A stretch of DNA of 64,000 bases from Verpa conica (GCA_033030425.1 JAUFSD010000002.1:3162001-3226000); one strand, 5' to 3'. Counted from the first letter of the stretch, positions 32,639 to 44,419 are shown. The notes: generated by a model from the sequence alone, not told the origin. Program-made: numbers and translations.

Positions 32639-34673
32639 TTAATCAATATGAATACGCCACAACTCTCTTTCCGCGCCACTTTCAAATGAGCTCCTCGTAT
32701 GCATCATAGTGAAGTTATCACTAACAACTACATCACCTTCCTGCCATTCGTGCCGTATACAGACACGGCGATCGTATAGTAATTCCTCAATCACATCACA
32801 TAACTCCTGCCCGTCATCGCCATCAATAGCAACTGCAATGGGGTCGAATCGTGTACGTTCTTGGGGCCAACGTTCATGATATCGTAGGCAGCTTGATCCC
32901 GTCTTTGGGTGTGCCATAATTAGTGGTAGCTTGTTGAGGGCTGCGTTATCGAATGTCTTCGTCGATACAGACCATGTCCTACTTGCTAGGGATTCAACTG
33001 TGTGTGGTGAAGGGAGGAAGTCGAAGAGAGCACGTGAGGACGCAAACAACGTATATCCAGTGTTCTTGGGAGAGGGTGTTACGGCGGTAAAGTATTGCAA
33101 TCTAAACGAAATTTATGTTAGTATTTAATATTGCTGGTTCTTGGGGGGGGAATGAACCTTGGGATCTGAGATACAGAAACTTCATTGCCGTCTTTATCAA
33201 TTTCTTTCTCTAGCTTGAAGACTCCGTCGTAATGCATCGGCATGGCCTCGTCACTGACCTGGCTGGTCAAGCCACGGTCTTTGACCTCGAATACCACGCC
33301 AAACTCCCACGGCCTTGCAACGTTACTTTCACTATTTGCTTGCTTATTCCATGGCATAATAGTACCCATCTCATCTGCTTTGCCAACGAAGATTTCGCGG
33401 TTCTTTGTGTCCTGAAACCCACGAACCACCACAGGGGAGTTTAACTCTGCTAGCTGGCGTAGCTTGGCCATATCTACATCCACGAGTGATGGCTTTGTAC
33501 CCGGAGTAGGTGTTATTACTAGTCCAAATGGGTAGAGAGGCTCAACATCAATGCTGACGCCTTCCCAGGTGTACAGATCGGATTTCTCGCGGAAAAACGA
33601 TGGCTTTCCGTTACGGTAAACAACCTCGTGATTCGGCGAAGCTTCCATAGCAGCTCGGCGTGCGGTGTGAACGGAACCGTCCAAACTGAAGACGAGAGTT
33701 GAGTGCCATGGTGTTGCAACAGACCCTCGAGTTGGGAAAAGTGCAATTGAGAATTTGTTACTACCGGTGCCGGGGTGAATCGAGAGACGTACGGATTCCG
33801 GGAAGGCTTTTTGAATGGCAGTAGCAAAGGCCTAGATGAGCAAGCTACGTTAGTACCTACGTAGGAGAAAGGGGGATATGGATAGAGATATGTACCCTTC
33901 CACGAGCAATCATTTTCTTAGCTGTGTCCTCTTCCTCGTTCGCCTTATCAGTATTCGCAAAATCGTCGGTCAGGATATTGGTATAGCCGTTATAGGTCGT
34001 GCGCGCATCCTCGTCCTTAGCCAAGTGCTCTACTACCCCAGTAGTAGGAACTCCAGATTGTAGCTTCTCACGGAAAATCGCAGCCTGTTGCAGGTACGAC
34101 TCCTCCGTGAGGGGCTCAGTTTCAATCCCTACATGCTGCAATGTGTGTAGGCGGGCGAAACTGAGGTTGGTGAATCCCTTTTCTTGGGCAATCTTTCGGA
34201 CAGCTTGTCCATATGCCCAGACATTACGATCAGGAACGCCCAAGAGGTCTAAAAAGGTTATAGTTAATAAAGGTTACTGGTTATCATAAAGGCTTTGGAT
34301 CAATACCATTGTAAACAAGCCCATCAGAGACTATTGTGAGCTCTGCACCACCGTTATAGACGTCTTCGATGCTCTTGCAAAGAGAATTTAGGTGTGCTAA
34401 TGCAAACTCCTCTGCTTTATCCGGAAGTGTCCCGAAAACCTTGGACACTGAATTGGGAGACTTGAAAGGGAACCCTGGCAGAACCAGATGAATAGGAGCC
34501 CCGGCTTCAACCTTATTTTTGATAGTGGGAAGAAATCTGTTTCGGCCCTCATCACGATTTACGTTTTCGCCTACTGAATCAAGACGATATCGCTCCAAGA
34601 CATTAAGAATGGCATCTACAGTAGTAGAGACTGCTTTTGGAGAACCGGACTCGACTAGTGAGAGGACTGCCAT
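32639..34673 (-). CDS. Isocyanide synthase (DIT1/PvcA family) fused to a TauD-like Fe(II)/2-oxoglutarate dioxygenase
   Basis: Isocyanide synthases convert the alpha-amino group of an amino acid (tyrosine or tryptophan in known cases) into an isonitrile. PvcB/TauD-like dioxygenases then oxidise or desaturate the product. Exons 34673-34307, 34248-33896, 33831-33158 and 33101-32639 give 618 residues. The N-terminal half shows DIT1/PvcA marks: APIHLVLPGFPFKSPN, IVSDGLVYNDLLGVPD, VWAYGQAVRKIA, VRLSIHPGTGSNKF and TPWHSTLV. The C-terminal half, from about residue 355, shows the iron triad His440-x-Asp442 (MHYDG) and His599 (SDNFTMMHTR), with Arg610 or Arg614 as the likely 2-oxoglutarate anchor. Both modules look intact. 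The last donor (AAG|GTTCAT) is weak but keeps frame. In Aspergillus fumigatus, isocyanide clusters respond to copper; whether this gene does is unknown. The product is unknown. Confidence 0.93.
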
Positions 34674-34812
34674 GTTGGAAGCAGGAATAGGAATTCTCTG
34701 ATATAGGAATAATGATTCTTTCTCGAGGGAGTAAGTAGGAGAGCAGTAATATCCAGGTGGTTCTGTTGTGTTGTGGATGGTATACTAGAACTTCCACGGG
34801 TCTACCTCACCT

Positions 34813-34820
34813 CTTATATA
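34813..34820 (-). promoter_or_regulatory. TATA box of the isocyanide synthase gene
   Basis: TATATAAG on the minus strand, 140 bases upstream of the ATG at 34673. The spacing fits a fungal core promoter. Confidence 0.55.
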
Positions 34821-36991
34821 GCGGCCACTGTTTAACAAAATTGTTTAGAAAAAGTTCCTTGATACGTTTATAGGTGCCTCGGAACGAGTAAACTCAAAAC
34901 GGTATTAATGATGTGCGAGTTTAACCCGAACCATATCACAACCTACCTAGATGGTCTCACAAATGATTAGTAATATACTCTAAGCTACAATATCATGCTA
35001 TAATATTATTTTTTAGAATTGAAATTCATCTGCCTAGAGCGCAGAAATTCACCCGATTTACAGCCCCAAAGGCTGGGGGGGGGGTCTTGCTATCGGATGT
35101 GTTTACTCCCCCTGCTTTAATCAACGGACCCGAGTTATTATTCATGGGGCACAACTTGTATTAAACCTAATAGCGCATAGTATCTCACCACCCCAGAGTA
35201 CAAAGGCGCGATGTAACCGAGTACAACCGGGTTTGGGGGAAGACTGCTTTACTAAAACCCAGGCTATGTCCTACCGGCTGCTAAATAATTCTCGCCAAGA
35301 GTAACAGATATCCTACTAGTATCTACTATTGATGTAGCTAAAGGGCGTAAACGCACAAAAGTGGTCTTATTGTCTCACGTTAGATTATTATCAATAAACC
35401 CTGCTCAGAACCACAGCGTCATTACACTCTTGTGTCTTCATGCAAACCTAGGATTTGCTTACACAGCTAGTGCCGGTCAGCGGGCTCCGCATATTTATGA
35501 ATAATTGATTCATAGTGCCTGTCAGCAAAGATAATCGGGAAAAAAACGCGTATGCGTAGCCTAGTCTTCTCGCAACATTGCATGGGTTAGGGTAAAAAGG
35601 GCTCTATGAATTATGCCTTACTGAGTCTTCATTATCACCATCTGTTCTTTGTTATTCCACCATATTGCGAATAGGTAAAAAGCTGTAAGACGAAACATCC
35701 TCGTTGGTTTTAACGACCAGATGTAACCAAGTCCTGTATAAAAAAACTTCGCTTGCGCAAGGGAAGGATAAACTCCCGGGTGTTTCGGCCCTATATACTC
35801 TTGTGCATTTGTAATAAGTGCCACTCGAGCAAACATACTATCACTGACTCATCTGTAACCATCGATCCTCCCCCCCCCCCGGGCGGGATATCTACTTTAC
35901 TAATTGTCTCAGTAAGCCAACCAATACTCTATTGTGTAGCGCAATACAATAACCATAAGAAAGCTCTAGTCTTAGTTTCCCTATTGAACTTTCTTGATAG
36001 GCGAATACGAAAGCCTAGAGCGCCCGCCTCCAAACTCAATCGTACCATAAGAGCAGATTCACCCTCCCCCCCCCTAGTAGTCATACTAACACTATGTTAC
36101 GGTTGTGTTTATAGGGCAGAAGTAACATACTTAAGACGGCAATTTTCTTCTTACCTAAGACGGGATCTTAAGCTACAGTGGCACGAAAACATTTGTTATG
36201 CTTACGTAGTACTACTAGCGTCTTAGGGCATGAGTACATGTAGTCTTCTATAATAAGCTTACATAACTTCCGAGTCACATATATGTAATAGATTTGTATT
36301 ACCGAGCTTGATAGAAGCTAGTAGCGAAAAACCACTAATAGACTCAAGATCGTTTCTAATTGTGTTTTTCTAGGTATTAGTTTAGTGTGACTCCTAATGC
36401 TATCCCCGCTGAAATTCCCACCCGAAATTCGTACTTAGGGGGGTAGATTCTCCCCCCTGAGAACAAAAATATAGTACCAAGTCTTGTGAATGAACCAATT
36501 CATATTTATGATAATACATAGATGATAATATTAGCTAGTTCACTACCACTATGGCTCGAGAATTCTTTCTAGAGGTTTCGTAGATGGCCATACTGAAAGC
36601 CTTTAGGTTCATGCATACTCATGCCTCCCACTATTTACCCCTCCTATAGTCCCTGGGACTTCTACTACTTCCAAAACATGCTACTGCAGTCTTGTGACGA
36701 ACGTACTCCATTTTAGCTGTATTCCAGTCAAAAACTTTTCGAGTCATACGGTATTCAGGGATTCCTTCTAAGTTACTTGTAAAGTATGATGTATTATAAA
36801 ATAGTGATTTTCCTCCTATGTCACCAAGATACAAAGTCCTTGCTAAAACTACCAGTCAGAAGGCAGTGATATATTTACAGTAATAAAGTATCGATTATAG
36901 AAACCTACTACGCATCCATACCTAAGGCATATAGAACTCCTATACACTACAAAAGGTATATAAATAGTTACGACAATTCCCTACCCAAAAC
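34821..36991. other. Intergenic region, no gene recognised
   Basis: About 2.2 kb of AT-rich DNA with G9 near 35072 and C11GGGCGGG near 35872. The longest open frame (35753-36226, plus) lacks codon structure and known motifs. The isocyanide synthase promoter lies at the left end. Confidence 0.5.
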
Positions 36992-39562
36992 CTAGGCTCC
37001 AGACTCTAGTTCGAGGGTCTCTTTTTCTGTGAGAGGCTTCACTTCAATCTCGGTACGAGTCAGCCGCCCATTCGTGGCAATATCGGACTTCCCCTCGAAG
37101 GCATCTTTACCCACTTCTAACATTAACGTTTCTCCCTCATCTTTCTCCACCGCTCTGTCACCCTTTGTCTCAATCACTACTTCCACCACATCACCCTCGC
37201 TCCCCGTCAGATCAACCACAGCACCATCACCCTCCGACTGTTTATCAAACTCTGCCCAAGCAAATCCCAAGCACGCCCACAGCTGCAACACATCCTCCTT
37301 CCCCTGACCTGACCTACCTTGAAATGCATCACCCATAGACCTCCCTTCCTCAATAAGCCCTTTGCAAACCTTAACATTCTCAGGTGTCAAGAAGTCGACT
37401 GCAACTTTGACACAGCTCTTTCGGTTCCTAACCTGGTGGGCGCATCCAGCTGGTATAAAGACCGCTTCGCCGGGTTCTTGATAAATACGATACGACATCA
37501 CTTTGTGATCTTTGTAGAGGGTAGCCAGGTCGGCTTCAGTGAGGTAGTACAGCTGCCTGTGGATGGGGTCGTCTTGTTCTACTGCTCCCTCGTGCTTATG
37601 AGCGTCAAGGTAAGTTTCGCTATTGAGATATGAGCGCAGGTGAACGGAGGCAGAAGGAGGAAAGATATCCCAGATTGCGCCGCAAAATGGGATGTCTTTT
37701 GGCTCAGTTGCTGATGCTGGTGCGCTAGTGCCACCCGCAGAGAATAGCATAATATTCATAGCATCAGTGAGGTCAAGGTGGAGGTTAGTTGTTCCCTTCA
37801 CAGCGCGAGGTTTAGACCCTTTGACCTCCAGGGGGTTAGGAAGGAAATCGGGCGCTGGATAGGCATTATACATCTTTGGTCCCAAATCCGGAGCATTATA
37901 ACCTTCAGGGAAATGAGCAGCCAAGTTAAGAGCACCATTGCGGGAAGTGTACGAGGGGAATGGTAACGCATTCTCAAAGTCGTTAAAGAGCTTAGGAAAG
38001 GTTGTAGAGAAGTCTGCAGAAGGAGGCCAGTCTTTGAGTTTGTAGGAGCTTATAGAATCAGGGTTGGCAAAGTCCGTAAAGAAACTTTTAACAGTGGTTT
38101 CCATTATAGTGCCTGCATCGCAGTCGTGAATATAGCAGGACTCAGATCCATGGTGGCGTATAAAGTATTGTGGATCCCAGGAGAGCTTAAAGCGGTCAAG
38201 AAAGCCGGTTAAGACGAGGGGAACCCCACCGCGGCGCCAGAGAGACCGAAACTGCTGCAATGTGATTGCAGCGTGGTGCGTCTTTGGTGTAGCAAGGTAT
38301 TTCAACTTTTTATTAGGCCAGGTAGGCTGGCAGGTAGGAATAGACTCGATGCCGGTGTTTGCGTCATTAGTTTCTTGCACTTGTTTCTCGGTAGATGGGA
38401 TACGGGCTTCGACCCTCTCAAGGAGCTTTTCGATCTCGCCTTCTATAGAGCGAGTCATAAAGATCATATTATCCCGGATATGGCGGCGGCGACGGGAGCA
38501 CGTATCGATACGGCGGCGACGAATGCCTTGTTGAATGTCAGAGGGCTCCCATTCTTCCCAACAACCGAGACAGAGCTCTCTCCCACAGCAGCAACAGAGG
38601 TAGCCACCCATGTAGATACTTGTTGCACAGTTGTCGCAGAGGCTTCGAGTCTCTGGAGCACATAGAATGCGTATTAGTGGACGAGCACCCCCAGGTAATG
38701 CTTTACCTTCTGTTGGGAGTCTGAGGTGGGTAAACTCATGGTGCTTCTCGCGCCGAAGTTGCTCGGCGAACGTAGGTGCAATTAGAGGAAGGATATAATC
38801 AGCCTCTGCTTTCAACTCCTCTGGGGTGAGAAGAGGCCTGACGACCAAATCAACACTAGTCTCATCCGCTTCGTCAAGAGCAGGGCTGACTGTAGGAGAA
38901 TTCCTAATCTTTGATTCTAATTCTTCTGAGTTAGACCCAATCTCTGAAATGCAATTTATTAGAATAAGCTTACCACCCAAAGTGCTTATAGTATCCTCGG
39001 CTTTGTCTTCAGCTAAATCATCGAGAGCAGTAACCGGCGCAGCTAGTCCTAGCTCACCATCAGGAAAGGTTACTGACGCTGACCCCTCTGTAGACGTTCT
39101 TGATCTTGTAGATCTCCTTGGGGCTGCTTTCTTTCTCCTTTTCGGCGCAGATTTCACGGGTGCCTTCTTCGTAATTATCGGCATGTCTGTATTTGAACGA
39201 AAAGCGTAATCTGTGTAATCAACCTTTCCCTTGCTGTTCTTTCTAAATGCTCGCATATTGACAAAACGACAGCCTCCCGAAACCGATTGCTTTTCAATGC
39301 AACTAGTACATCTGTCGGCCACAAAGGGCTTATGGGATTGGCAAGGGGACCTTTGAACCACGGTGTATTCTGAGGTGACGAGCTTTGCAACATAATCTGA
39401 AATTTCCGATTCGGTGGTGTTTAAGGCTAAGGCGCGTTTCTTTGAAGGTGGGGCGGTGGAGGATTTGTTACGCCTAGCTTTGCCTTTAGTAGGAGGAGAT
39501 GGAACATTGTCACTATCTGTATCGGAGTCAGCCGCGATAGCTTTGCGTTTCTTAGGAGGCAT
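36992..39562 (-). CDS. JmjC-domain protein, KDM3/JMJD1-like histone demethylase
   Basis: A nuclear Fe(II)/2-oxoglutarate oxygenase of the type that removes methyl groups from histone H3 lysine 9. One exon of 856 residues. The N-terminus is basic with nuclear-localisation-like runs (PPKKRKA, SKKRALA, APKRRKKAAPRR). A first Cys-rich patch (SPCQSHKPFVADRCTSCIEK) lies at about 72-91. A zinc-finger region at about 309-340 reads LCDNCATSIYMGG..CCCCGRELCLGCW, as in KDM3 proteins. The JmjC iron ligands are His595-x-Asp597 (NLHLDLTDAM) and His709 (PAGCAHQVRN), so the site looks complete. The acidic tail and the central linker are low complexity. The start at 39562 is supported by the basic N-terminus. 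The KDM3 call rests on the zinc finger plus JmjC order; substrate specificity is inferred. Confidence 0.9.
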   Translation of the reverse strand: MPPKKRKAIAADSDTDSDNVPSPPTKGKARRNKSSTAPPSKKRALALNTTESEISDYVAKLVTSEYTVVQRSPCQSHKPFVADRCTSCIEKQSVSGGCRFVNMRAFRKNSKGKVDYTDYAFRSNTDMPIITKKAPVKSAPKRRKKAAPRRSTRSRTSTEGSASVTFPDGELGLAAPVTALDDLAEDKAEDTISTLGGKLILINCISEIGSNSEELESKIRNSPTVSPALDEADETSVDLVVRPLLTPEELKAEADYILPLIAPTFAEQLRREKHHEFTHLRLPTEGKALPGGARPLIRILCAPETRSLCDNCATSIYMGGYLCCCCGRELCLGCWEEWEPSDIQQGIRRRRIDTCSRRRRHIRDNMIFMTRSIEGEIEKLLERVEARIPSTEKQVQETNDANTGIESIPTCQPTWPNKKLKYLATPKTHHAAITLQQFRSLWRRGGVPLVLTGFLDRFKLSWDPQYFIRHHGSESCYIHDCDAGTIMETTVKSFFTDFANPDSISSYKLKDWPPSADFSTTFPKLFNDFENALPFPSYTSRNGALNLAAHFPEGYNAPDLGPKMYNAYPAPDFLPNPLEVKGSKPRAVKGTTNLHLDLTDAMNIMLFSAGGTSAPASATEPKDIPFCGAIWDIFPPSASVHLRSYLNSETYLDAHKHEGAVEQDDPIHRQLYYLTEADLATLYKDHKVMSYRIYQEPGEAVFIPAGCAHQVRNRKSCVKVAVDFLTPENVKVCKGLIEEGRSMGDAFQGRSGQGKEDVLQLWACLGFAWAEFDKQSEGDGAVVDLTGSEGDVVEVVIETKGDRAVEKDEGETLMLEVGKDAFEGKSDIATNGRLTRTEIEVKPLTEKETLELESGA

Positions 39563-40808
39563 CTTTAGAGCTGAATTGACTCTCTAGTAGTGGTTCAGAA
39601 GTGGTTGAAGTTGGGGTTGAGATTGGAATTGAGGTCGAGGTCGAGGTCAAGGTCGGGTTGGGAGACGCGTCTGGACGTTGCGTCATGCCACAAGGTAAGA
39701 AAGTCACGCCAGGAAACACGCATACAAGGCGTAAAGTGTAGAACAGAAACACATATCTCCCCTTCAACAGCAGAGGCCCCTTTTTGACTCGATTTGAACA
39801 TCAGTATATAATATACACTGGGTTGCCCCGGAAGTCCCAAATTTAGCCCCCAGGAATTTCCCACGGAATCTCCCACCCTACACTAAATCATGGAGTGTTT
39901 CGCGATTGACCGCCTTTGCCAAGTATGCCAATAGCTAGTAAAAATAACAACAAGACCCTATACCGTTCTCTATTAACCTCTTCCATTCTTACATACTATC
40001 GACTTTGTCTGCAGTCAGCATTTTCAGCATTCATAGATGCTCAGTCCTATATAAAAATTGTCGGCGGCTTTTGGTTAGTACCGGACCACTAACCAGATAC
40101 ACATATTTCCATCGCAAAAGGCAGAACATCTTCGGATAAGTAACAATAGATATAAAATAACTATTGTATAAGATAAATACCGACTGAGACCATTCTTCGC
40201 ACCCCCTTTTCTCGCTGTAATGAGTCTTGGTAAGTTCATAGCCGATCACTCGCCCTATAGCAGTAATTAAACGACAAATTAAGCTAGCTCATATTAGGCT
40301 CAGCAGAAAGCTAGGGCTTCCCCTCCTTCGAAATTTCTCCTGGTTTGTTTTAGAAGACCTAAGCCCCTCAAAGTTAGGATGCCCAGAGTTAATCTACATT
40401 TACAACTCCTACACCATAGGCCTGGAAGGAACATGCCCAAAACCATAGGAACTAACTTCTAAACCCCCACGGAAAAACCTTTCCCCATGAGAATTGAGGC
40501 CGAAGGCTATAAATAAGGTAATAAGAAACTCGATAAGCAGCTAGATAGATTGCCATCATGAGGTTAACTATATAGAAGCCATATACCCCCCCCCCCCCAA
40601 AGAATTTCCTTCATTAGCTTCAACATCGAAGTGAATACTCTCCATAAACTCCACAATTAGATCTCGAACATCACATTGAGAGTTATCCGCTATACTCTTC
40701 TCAAACAGAAACACGTCTGATCACTAAAAGTCTATTTCCAGTCAACTTAAAACCACGACTACCACTACCACTACCACTACCACTACCACGACCCTCTTCA
40801 GAAAAATC
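39563..40808. other. Intergenic region
   Basis: The first 120 bases hold a GGTCGA-type hexanucleotide repeat (39630-39660), probably in the leader of the JmjC gene. C10 lies near 40588. An (ACCACT)n repeat at 40752-40793 precedes the next gene. No gene is recognised in between. Confidence 0.5.
40752..40793. repeat. ACCACT hexanucleotide microsatellite
   Basis: About seven imperfect ACCACT/ACCACG units ending 16 bases before the ATG at 40809, so probably transcribed in the 5' leader. Confidence 0.8.
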
Positions 40809-41627
40809 ATGTCCTTCCCTGATTTCGACTGCGAATGGGATGATGAACTCCCAACCATACTACAAGTCCTAGAAGGTATTGAAGGTAACTTTTCCAGATA
40901 CTGACAGATAAAACCCCCCCACTGTCCCCCACTCTCCGCCTATTAAGCCTGTTTTTAACACTTACTAGTAGAAGGCATACCCGACATCTATAGCGAACGA
41001 GAGACTGGAAACTATATTCCTATAGTACCCGAAATTTCCGAAGCCAATCAGTTCTTAGGGTTAAGACCGATCTTAGAAGCTACGGAAAACGTAACCGCGG
41101 AGATGCAATCCGCGGATCATGAATCGGCCGGGATGAGAGTCGTCCAGTACACACCTTTGAGTACCAGTAGTACCACGCTGCATAATGTCACCGGATATCC
41201 CGAAAATGTTTCCCCTTCCTCCTTCTCCTCCTCCTCCTCCATCTGCTCCTCCACCTCTAGGCCCGATATTAATCCTACAACTAAGACAAAATTTCGAGTA
41301 GAAGTGGATGAGACTCTGCTAGTAGAGTACCCTGTCAGAGTACAAGTGAAAAAGAGCACAGAAGATATCGCCGCTTATACAGGAACACCTAAACTCGACC
41401 TAGATGCCAAAATAGCCACAGATAAAGACCCTCACGGGACAGACACGAAGCTACCGAAGGGGGCGCTTAGGAAGGGCTCTGGGAATTATCAAAAAGTAGC
41501 TGCGGAAGTGGTAGTCGAGAGAAAGGCTCGTGTTGCGGATAAGACTGATAAGACCTCGGAAGTCGCCGAAGTCGCTGATAGTGCGGTTGAAGTGCAGGGT
41601 GATAGCACTCAGGGTGCGCGTCTCTAG
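40809..41627 (+). CDS. Hypothetical protein, 244 aa, unknown function
   Basis: Two exons, 40809-40884 and 40969-41627, join at GIE-VEGIPDIYS. The N-terminus is acidic and hydrophobic (MSFPDFDCEWDDELPTILQVLEG). A Ser-rich stretch (about 90-110, SPSSFSSSSS) follows, and the C-terminal half is rich in Lys, Asp and Val. There is no signal peptide, membrane segment or known motif. The spliced frame and the upstream microsatellite leader support a real gene, but I see no family. Confidence 0.5.
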
Positions 41628-43353
41628 TAGGAGGTTCTAGTATACTTGATGTCTTTTCTTTCTAAGAGAGTATTTTTGATTGGATCTGTACCCTCCTTTC
41701 TCTTTCCTTTTTTTTTGCTTTGTTAAAAAGTACCAATTGGGTAGTATGGATACGTCATTACGATAAGAACTTATGCTTTAGAAGGGTATTCTTTTGTTCT
41801 AGATAGGTTGGTATATATAGTTAGAAAAAAGAAAGCCCTTTACATTCTTTTGGGTTTGGACTATCAATACTCTCCAGGAAGTTCTAGTTCTTCTAGAAGC
41901 GCACAGAACCAACCCCCCTTACGGGCAAATAGACGCTAAGCACTCGCCTATAGCCTTGTAGCCCTAATCATAAGCAACCTTAATCAAACTACTACGAGAA
42001 CTCATGGCAAATAGCTACATGTAACCTCGCGCACAGCTAGTAGCCCTAAACTTAACTATAGGAATCCGCACATGGCGGTCGCTACTATATAACTTAGATG
42101 TACTAACCATAGCCCTAAGCTCTTCAATCTAAAGCCGTACTTAACCAAGCCCTACTACATCAAGCCCGAATGTTAGTATATTGTCTAGTACTTCTTAGTA
42201 AGCTCCAAATACTTCCAATACTTAGATTCGATGCGATGTAGTCATCGACCTTTAATTACTCCAACAACCAAAGGAGATAAATTAAAGATGGAATGCTAAA
42301 GTGGGATTTATTCTACCCGTACCCGACGAACCTATAATAAAGTATAACCCTCCAGACTACCCTAATCCCGTGAATATATTTATCTTCCCACCTAGTACAG
42401 ACAGTTACGCACAGCCACTCACAGAGATAAGGACCGGAAACCTACTTCAAGTAACCTTACTAAACACCAAGTTCCAAACTAGTAGTACCCTCACCCCCCT
42501 ATTACTTAAGTAGCATCCCACTATTAAAGATTAAGTATAACCCTACCCGCCCTATGAAGTACAAACGAGTGATAAACCCATGATCCCCCCCCTTCTCCAC
42601 ACCTATCACAACTAATACTCGCCCCACCTACTTAACTAGCCCAAATAAGTCGCCCACCCCTAGATTCTCCCGAAATGGATATACTTAAGTCCGATGAAAC
42701 AAGACCCTGATCCCAAACCTTAAGAAGAAAAAAGCAACCAACCACTGAAAGCGTCCCAACAAAAAAAAAAAAAAAAAACTGTATCTTCATGACTATCAGC
42801 AGGTAAGGGCTAAGGCCATATTCTAATCGCTCCTAGGGTCAGAGACAATACAGAGACACGGTACGGGGTAATCCACCATTTGTAGAAAAGATTTCCTCGA
42901 CAACTAAAACCCCACAAACCACAACCCGCGAGAATCAATAAAAATCTCTCAACATGGATCACTACCCAATGAGCACAGAGAGAGAGAGGACTTTGCACGC
43001 ATGTAGCATCTCAGAATGCGACGAGGCTCTAGAGCTCTCCTCGAACGAAAGATTATAGTAGGAATAGTCTCTCAGATCATATCTCGTATATTGGTTTTGT
43101 AAACAAATAGAGAAGCAACATAAAAAAGCCCAAATAGAAAGGAAAAAAATAGCTGAATAAGAATGCTAAAAGAAGCTTTTGCTCCCCCTCTAGACGCCAC
43201 CAGCTTTATCCCCATCGTCGCCCAAACTACGAGCTTCTATTCACACACGAACTAGACCGCCCTCCGATTGAGAGCCTCCCCAAACAATATCCCATCCGCG
43301 ACAAACAAAATAACAACGAGCTAAAGAGCGACGAACCATGGAGATACAGAGAG
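41628..43353. other. Intergenic region, no gene recognised
   Basis: AT-rich with an A18 run near 42761-42778. A short open frame at 42301-42513 shows no motif and its upstream frame is closed. Confidence 0.5.
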
Positions 43354-43803
43354 CTACCTTCCCCCACGAAGAGCCAGGACTAGATGCAGGGTCGCTCCGC
43401 CTTCGAGATTATATTCCTTTGCAGTCTTATCATCGGTCCTATTATCATTAAATGTTAATAATTTACCCAACATCACTAATCAGGGGGGGTCCTAAACAAA
43501 CATTTGCTTTCCACCAAAAATCAGCCTCTGTTGGACTGGTGGGATACCCTCCTTGACCTCAACGAGTTCCTTGATAGCCGAGACCTATGGTTGTGTGTCA
43601 GTCGCGTCAAATAAAAAAGTAAACCTTGGCAGAGACGCTGGACGATCTACCTTATAGTCGGGCTCGATATCAAGCTCTATCTCTTTTCCAGTCAAGGTAC
43701 GTACTCTACAAACAAGTATCTAGTTAGCTGCCAAAGCTCCAAACACCGAAACACAACTAAACTGAGGGAGCTGAGAGATGGAAGAAACTCACTTGATCAG
43801 CAT
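43354..43803 (-). CDS. rub1: NEDD8/Rub1 ubiquitin-like modifier
   Basis: A ubiquitin-like protein conjugated to cullins to activate SCF-type ubiquitin ligases. Four exons (43803-43793, 43705-43651, 43584-43502 and 43438-43354) give 77 residues. The first exon is only 11 bases (MLI plus two bases of the Lys codon). Sequence marks are [37 protein letters not shown] and [17 protein letters not shown]. The diglycine Gly75-Gly76 needed for conjugation is present. The single Arg77 after it must be removed by a processing protease, as for other NEDD8 precursors. RLIFGGKQM and EPD separate it from ubiquitin itself. It is transcribed divergently from the Rossmann-fold gene at 44420. Confidence 0.95.
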
Positions 43804-44082
43804 CTTTACTCTGGTTGAGCTGTTGCTACTGTTCGAGTCAAGGCGAAGTCGAGAAAAGTCGTTGAGTACGGTGGCTATCAGTTCGTCGGTATCTCTACAG
43901 AAGAGAAGTGATTGTGGAGGGTATAGGGGGGATAGATCAGGAGATGGGTGAGAAGGGGGGAGAAGACAGGCCAGAATAGACTCACAGGCCCAGCAGAGGA
44001 GGGGTCAAGCGGCGGCTGAGAGGCTGAGGTGGGGCCGTGACCCGTCGAGAGATTAGTAAACCAGAGACAAGTTGGTGAAACT

Positions 44083-44138
44083 GATCTTATCTTATCTGAT
44101 ATTCCCTCTATGGGAATTAGATAAGATTAGATAAGATC
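44083..44138. promoter_or_regulatory. Palindrome rich in GATA sites in a divergent promoter
   Basis: GATCTTATCTTATCTGATA..CCC is answered by an inverted arm GGGAATTAGATAAGATTA..GATC, with a 5-base loop region. It holds about six GATA/TATC cores. ATCTGATAT is one base from the fungal siderophore-regulator site ATCWGATAA, and the others fit general HGATAR sites. It lies between NEDD8 (start 43803) and the gene at 44420. Confidence 0.6.
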
Positions 44139-44419
44139 CAGCCTTGTGCGTATAGTACTGATTGTCAGACTAAATCAACTGAGCTTCCTTCTTCGACAGG
44201 GCGGTTCTTTTGGCGCCCGCAAATATTAATACTGTAAATTCACCCGGGAATCTGGAGGAATAGGAGTGTCAGCTTATCCCCCCCGAATCCCTCAATCCAA
44301 TGTCCATATCTATACTGCTAGCCTCTCTGTAATTCTCTCTCTTCCTCTGTTCTTTGTTACTCCTCCCTTTGTCCTAAAACCACCTTCAAAAAGTCACAAA
44401 AACATATCCCCAAAAACAC

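Noticed and set aside
35753..36226. 157-codon plus-strand frame in the spacer right of the isocyanide synthase
   Set aside because: It crosses C-runs and has no motif, no clear leader and irregular composition; probably chance.
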